From NCBI RefSeq assembly GCF_002198095.1, contig NZ_NHMK01000021.1, positions 1 through 32,893 on the forward strand: a DNA stretch of 32,893 nt, written 5' to 3'. Position numbers and translations under genes: made by a program. The notes below the pieces were generated by a model. That model searched no databases and was not told the DNA's origin. It saw only the letters and a program-made list of their open reading frames with translations. Of the stretch, positions 30,132 to 32,893 are shown one piece after another. Source of the stretch: Deinococcus indicus. Lineage in GTDB: Bacteria; Deinococcota; Deinococci; Deinococcales; Deinococcaceae. The first letter of the stretch is position 1, and every line of letters starts with the position of its first letter.

Positions 30132-30776
30132 CTACTTGAACGACACCAGTTCGATCGTCCCGTTCGGCAGCACGGATTTGACCATCCCCATGTCCTTGAC
30201 CAGCCAGCTCGTCGACTGCGACGCCGGCTGATTCATGGCCTGCCCATTCACCGCCATCCGGATCGTGGTCCTGGCCGTTACCTTCAACGCCTGGAACGTA
30301 CCCAGTCTGGTCGTGACTCGCTCGGCCGCCACGACCTTCATGGCGATCGACGTTTCGTTATGGACCTTCTGACCCTGTGACGTCGCGTCCAGCACGAGCC
30401 CGCTGTTCCAGCTGGTTCCGACCCGCAGCGTCGGCGGTTGCGTCACGCCAGTCTGTTTGATGGACGTGACTTTTATCGTCGGGCTGGAAATGGACGGACT
30501 GGAGATCACGCCACTCGGCCCGCACTTGACCGTCGCCCTGGCCGGCGGCAGGTCGGCCACGGTCGTCGTGACCGTGAAGCCCCGGGCGCTCACGCCGCTG
30601 ATCTTCTCGGTGTAACTGATGGCGCGGCCCTCCACCGTGCCCCGGTACGTGCGGGTCAGACCCTCCCGAACCGGGTAGTACGGTGACGAGCACGCCGCCT
30701 GCGCAGCACTCCCCAGGAGGGTGCCCATGAATCCGGCGGTCAGGAGCACACGCGACAGGTGGGAGGAGGCAGTCAT
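30132..30776 (-). CDS. Secreted TapB/DUF3108-like protein
   Basis: The 214-residue protein has a signal peptide (MTASSHLSRVLLTAGFMGTL...AQAA). The beta-rich mature part begins CSSPYYPVREGLTRTYRGTV and includes YTEKISGVSARGFTVTTT. A C-terminal block reads RVTTRLGTFQALKVTARTTI, then TSWLVKDMGMVKSVLPNGTIELVSF. The opening YYP.REG.T.TY and the closing W.VK..GMVKS...G pattern are those of periplasmic TapB/DUF3108-type proteins. The function in this family is poorly known. The Cys after the cleavage region could be a lipidation site, but no clean lipobox is present. Confidence 0.7.
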   Translation of the reverse strand: MTASSHLSRVLLTAGFMGTLLGSAAQAACSSPYYPVREGLTRTYRGTVEGRAISYTEKISGVSARGFTVTTTVADLPPARATVKCGPSGVISSPSISSPTIKVTSIKQTGVTQPPTLRVGTSWNSGLVLDATSQGQKVHNETSIAMKVVAAERVTTRLGTFQALKVTARTTIRMAVNGQAMNQPASQSTSWLVKDMGMVKSVLPNGTIELVSFK

Positions 30777-30916
30777 GCGCCCACCATAGGGCCTGGCCTG
30801 GGCCTGCGTCGCCTCAACTCCAGCAGCCGCCCGGGCAGGTGGCCTGGGGTGGGACTGCGCGCGGGTTGCTGTGCGGGCGTGAGGGTTGAATTCCGGTTGA
30901 GCAAGGGCGACCTCCT

Positions 30917-31111
30917 GTGGCCCGGCGGACGTCGAGGCCGGTCGTACTTACCGCCGGGTTCGTGGGGGTGATGGTGTTCACGGTAAGTGTGGCGGAAGTC
31001 GCGCCCGACCTGCGCGGCGGGGCGGCCCTGGGGTTGCTGATCAGTGCCCTGCTCTCCATGCAGGGCCTACGGTCCGCGCCGGGTGGGAGTCACCACCAGT
31101 TCAGGGCGTGA
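30917..31111 (+). CDS. Possible two-helix membrane peptide
   Basis: The frame is 64 residues with two hydrophobic segments, VVLTAGFVGVMVFTVSVAEV and GGAALGLLISALLSMQGL, and a basic N-terminus (MARRTSRP). The start is GTG with AAGGG ten bases upstream. It overlaps the convergent membrane gene at 31090 by 22 bp. The regular hydrophobic pattern supports it, but in GC-rich DNA such frames can arise by chance. Confidence 0.4.
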   Translation: MARRTSRPVVLTAGFVGVMVFTVSVAEVAPDLRGGAALGLLISALLSMQGLRSAPGGSHHQFRA

Positions 31112-31347
31112 GCGAAGCCCTGCAGCAGCACGGCTCCCTGCAAGGCGGTCAGGCCTGCCGCGCCGAGCGCCGCGCCCCGCTGATCCCAGCGCCACAGGGC
31201 GACGGATACGCCGCCCATCAGCAGGCAGGTCAGGAGCGCCACGGCCGCCGCGCCCAGCACGTGCGCGTCCGGCGCGGCCCGGTCGACGATCAGCACCCCG
31301 AGCAGCAGCAGGAACCAGGAGGACATGAGCAGGCGCGGCAACAACAT
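31090..31347 (-). CDS. Small three-helix membrane protein
   Basis: The protein has about 85 residues from the ATG at 31347 (an alternative is 31326). It has three helices: LLMSSWFLLLLGVLIVD, HVLGAAAVALLTCLLMGGVSVALW and LGAAGLTALQGAVLLQGFAHAL. The upstream extension to 31542 is Arg/Gly-rich and is not believed. No ribosome site is strong. The function is unknown. Confidence 0.5.
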   Translation of the reverse strand: MLLPRLLMSSWFLLLLGVLIVDRAAPDAHVLGAAAVALLTCLLMGGVSVALWRWDQRGAALGAAGLTALQGAVLLQGFAHALNWW

Positions 31348-31479
31348 GACCGGCAAGGTACCGGCCCCGCACGAACGGCAGGATTGCGCGCCTTCAGGAA
31401 AGACAGAGGGACGGAGGGTCGGGATCACCCCGCGCACCACGGCGGCAGGTCCTCCCTGACTCCCTTCCCCCGCTCCAAC
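31348..31479. other. Intergenic stretch
   Basis: The stretch separates divergent small genes. A promoter for the zinc-ribbon gene run is expected here, but no convincing hexamers are visible. Confidence 0.3.
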
Positions 31480-31575
31480 GTGAACCCGGCCGGTCAGGGC
31501 GCGGGGCGCTGCGCGTGCGGTTCGCCAAAACCCGTCGGGCACGCCCTGTGCCCTTCCTGTGACGCCCGCCGCTGA
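31480..31575 (+). CDS. 31-residue zinc-ribbon peptide
   Basis: The GTG at 31480 opens a 31-residue frame, MNPAGQGAGRCACGSPKPVG then HALCPSCDARR, carrying C.C...C..C spacing typical of a compact zinc ribbon. Its stop is followed at once by AAGGAG and the GTG of the next gene. That places it at the head of a run of tightly packed small genes with repeated stop-AAGGAG-GTG junctions. No ribosome site is clear for itself. It is too short for automated ORF calls. Confidence 0.5.
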   Translation: MNPAGQGAGRCACGSPKPVGHALCPSCDARR

Positions 31576-31586
31576 AGGAGAACCCC

Positions 31587-31892
31587 GTGAATGACGTCAC
31601 TGCCGCCGCGCTGTTCCTCGCCGCCTGGGTGACCGGCCTCGCCCTCCTGCTCGCCTGGGCCGTCACGATCCTGCTCACCCTCAAGCGGCGCGACCGTGAC
31701 GCCGGACAGCGCCGCGCGGCGCGAGGCCCTGCTCGAAGGCATCACCCTGCTCGCCGCGCGCGGCCCGGTGACGCTGCCCGGCATCGCGCAGCGGTACGGG
31801 CTGCCCGTGTCGCGGGCGTGGGCGCTGGTGCAGACCCTGCTGCGCCGCGGCGACCTCATCCGGGCCGCCCCGGGGTCGTGGGTTCATCGTAA
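31587..31892 (+). CDS. Single-pass membrane protein, probably frameshifted
   Basis: The start GTG has AAGGAG six bases upstream. The first 35 residues are a membrane helix with a basic stop (AAWVTGLALLLAWAVTILLTLKRRDRD). After that the frame becomes Arg/Ala/Pro-rich and overlaps the winged-helix gene at 31696 by almost 200 bp, so it is unlikely to be real beyond about residue 37. Either a base change has abolished a stop near 31697 (a TGA is present there in another frame) or the helix was once fused to the winged-helix domain. Confidence 0.45.
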   Translation: MNDVTAAALFLAAWVTGLALLLAWAVTILLTLKRRDRDAGQRRAARGPARRHHPARRARPGDAARHRAAVRAARVAGVGAGADPAAPRRPHPGRPGVVGSS

Positions 31893-32296
31893 TGACGCGT
31901 TGTAGCGGTGAATGAACATCCAGATCAGGAGTTCCAGATGTGCCTGCTTCCGACTGAACGATAGGCTCCGCCGCACCAGGTGAGCCACCCGCAGCCGCAA
32001 CGTGGCATTGAACCGCTCGATGTGCTGCGTGCCCCCGATGACGTGCAGGCCGCCAAACACCACGGACTTGTACGCCGCGAGGCCATCGGTATGACAACGG
32101 GCATCCAGGTACGGGGTCGGCAGACTCTCCCACAACCCAAAGGCACTGACCTCGTCCCGCGCCCCCATGAAACACCCCACGATGCGGCGCGAGTGGCGGT
32201 CCATGGCAAGCCAGATCCACAGCAATCTGGTGTGGCGGGTCACAAACGTGCATAACTCGTCGCACTCCAGCACCAGCGCCGCTGGTGCTGGAGTGC

Positions 32297-32300
<4 letters not shown>
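31884..32300 (-). CDS. insB: IS1-family InsB' catalytic part of transposase
   Basis: The 138-residue frame has the IS1 catalytic landmarks LECDELCTFV, WIWLAMDRHSRRIVGC, CHTDGLAAYKSV, the acidic residue in HIERFNATLRLRVAHLVRRS, LSFSRKQAHL and a terminal HRYN. It is in the -1 frame relative to insA and is normally translated only as the InsAB' fusion. A GTG at 32300 overlapping the insA stop could also give some separate InsB'. Confidence 0.88.

Positions 32301-32309
<9 letters not shown>
32262..32309 (-). promoter_or_regulatory. Programmed -1 frameshift signal of the IS1 element
   Basis: On the minus strand the heptamer C-CCA-AAA (32309-32303) is in the correct phase at the end of insA. Six bases later (GTGTGA, including the insA stop) a perfect 16-bp stem (arms 32281-32296 and 32262-32277) closes over a 3-nt loop. 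Slippery heptamer, short spacer and strong stem are the classic elements of -1 frameshifting that make the InsAB' transposase. Confidence 0.85.
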
Positions 32310-32605
<296 letters not shown>

Positions 32606-32732
32606 ACTTCATTGAACACCCGTCATGCCTGAGAATCCACGACCCCGCCCCGGTGCCCGTGCCCCGCGGACGCCCCCGCACCAGCTTCATCCGCCCAGCC
32701 GCACCCCTCTCCCCCACTGAAGGAGCCACCCC

Positions 32733-32893
32733 GTGACTGACCTGACCCTCACCCGCGTCCCCGCGTCCCTGCCCGGGCAGCCCGAACGGGTCGGGCTGGC
32801 CGTGCTCGGCGGCGTGATCGTCGCGCACGTCGCCACCCCACACAGCGCGGACCTGTTCGAGGCCGGCTGGCAGGCCCGCCTCGAGGAGCAGCG
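32733..32893 (+). CDS. Unidentified gene, 5' part only (runs off the window)
   Basis: The GTG at 32733 overlaps the stop of the interrupted winged-helix gene and has GGAG eight bases upstream. The visible 53 residues read MTDLTLTRVPASLPGQPERV, then GLAVLGGVIVAHVATPHSADLFEAGWQARLEEQ and are still open at the window edge. The family is not recognised. It belongs to the same run of coupled small genes. Confidence 0.6.
   Translation, partial: MTDLTLTRVPASLPGQPERVGLAVLGGVIVAHVATPHSADLFEAGWQARLEEQ

Overview
The window looks like part of a plasmid or megaplasmid from Deinococcus or a close relative. The evidence is the high GC content, an iteron origin next to a RepA-type initiator at the left edge, a promoter giving leaderless starts (TANNNT about 7 nt before ATG), a GC-rich type IV pilus operon, and a dense, nested set of insertion sequences. 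No tRNA, rRNA or CRISPR array was seen. All family assignments come from reading motifs; no database search was run.

Layout. (1) 1-1742: plasmid origin. An AT-rich palindromic tract and six 17-20 bp iterons, arranged as two copies of a three-iteron block, lie downstream of repA and are separated from it by a perfect palindromic terminator. (2) 1893-3381: two tandem paralogous genes of unknown function. (3) 3738-4990: a solo tnpB element of the IS200/IS605 (IS1341-like) type, whose right end supplies the stop codon of the next gene. (4) 4987-8719: on one strand, an M3 oligopeptidase, a 45-residue exported peptide and a 582-residue helical-repeat (TPR-like) protein. This gene content resembles a peptide-signalling cassette. 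(5) 8740-10018: an AT-rich pair of membrane proteins, probably acquired by transfer. (6) 10122-21541: a compact nine-gene type IV pilus or type II secretion-like operon. The order is pilB-like, pilT-like, a PilM/PilN (GspL-like) fusion, pilO, a PilP/GspC-like protein, a secretin, a secreted Pro/Ala-rich protein, a 40-residue membrane peptide and pilC. Most junctions are 4-bp start/stop overlaps. No pilin or prepilin peptidase lies in the window. (7) 21678-24716: a minimal HD-GYP phosphodiesterase, a three-gene operon on the opposite strand (unknown, membrane protein, DUF2227-like) and two further genes. Similar GGGGTGAC palindromes sit between both divergent gene pairs. (8) 24717-30000: a mobile junkyard. 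It holds a MITE-like inverted repeat, an intact tyrosine recombinase coupled to a membrane protein, an IS605-type end relic, a decayed ISAs1-like element with an IS4-like element inserted in it, and a truncated second recombinase. (9) 30132-32893: a secreted TapB/DUF3108-like protein, small membrane and zinc-ribbon proteins, and a winged-helix-like gene cut by a complete IS1-family element. That element carries a textbook -1 frameshift signal and 9-bp target duplications. The window ends inside a further gene.

The pilus proteins should form one envelope-spanning machine: two hexameric ATPases, the platform PilC, the MN/O/P alignment complex and the secretin. The neighbouring HD-GYP enzyme suggests c-di-GMP input. 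The peptide, peptidase and TPR block is the best candidate here for an undescribed system.
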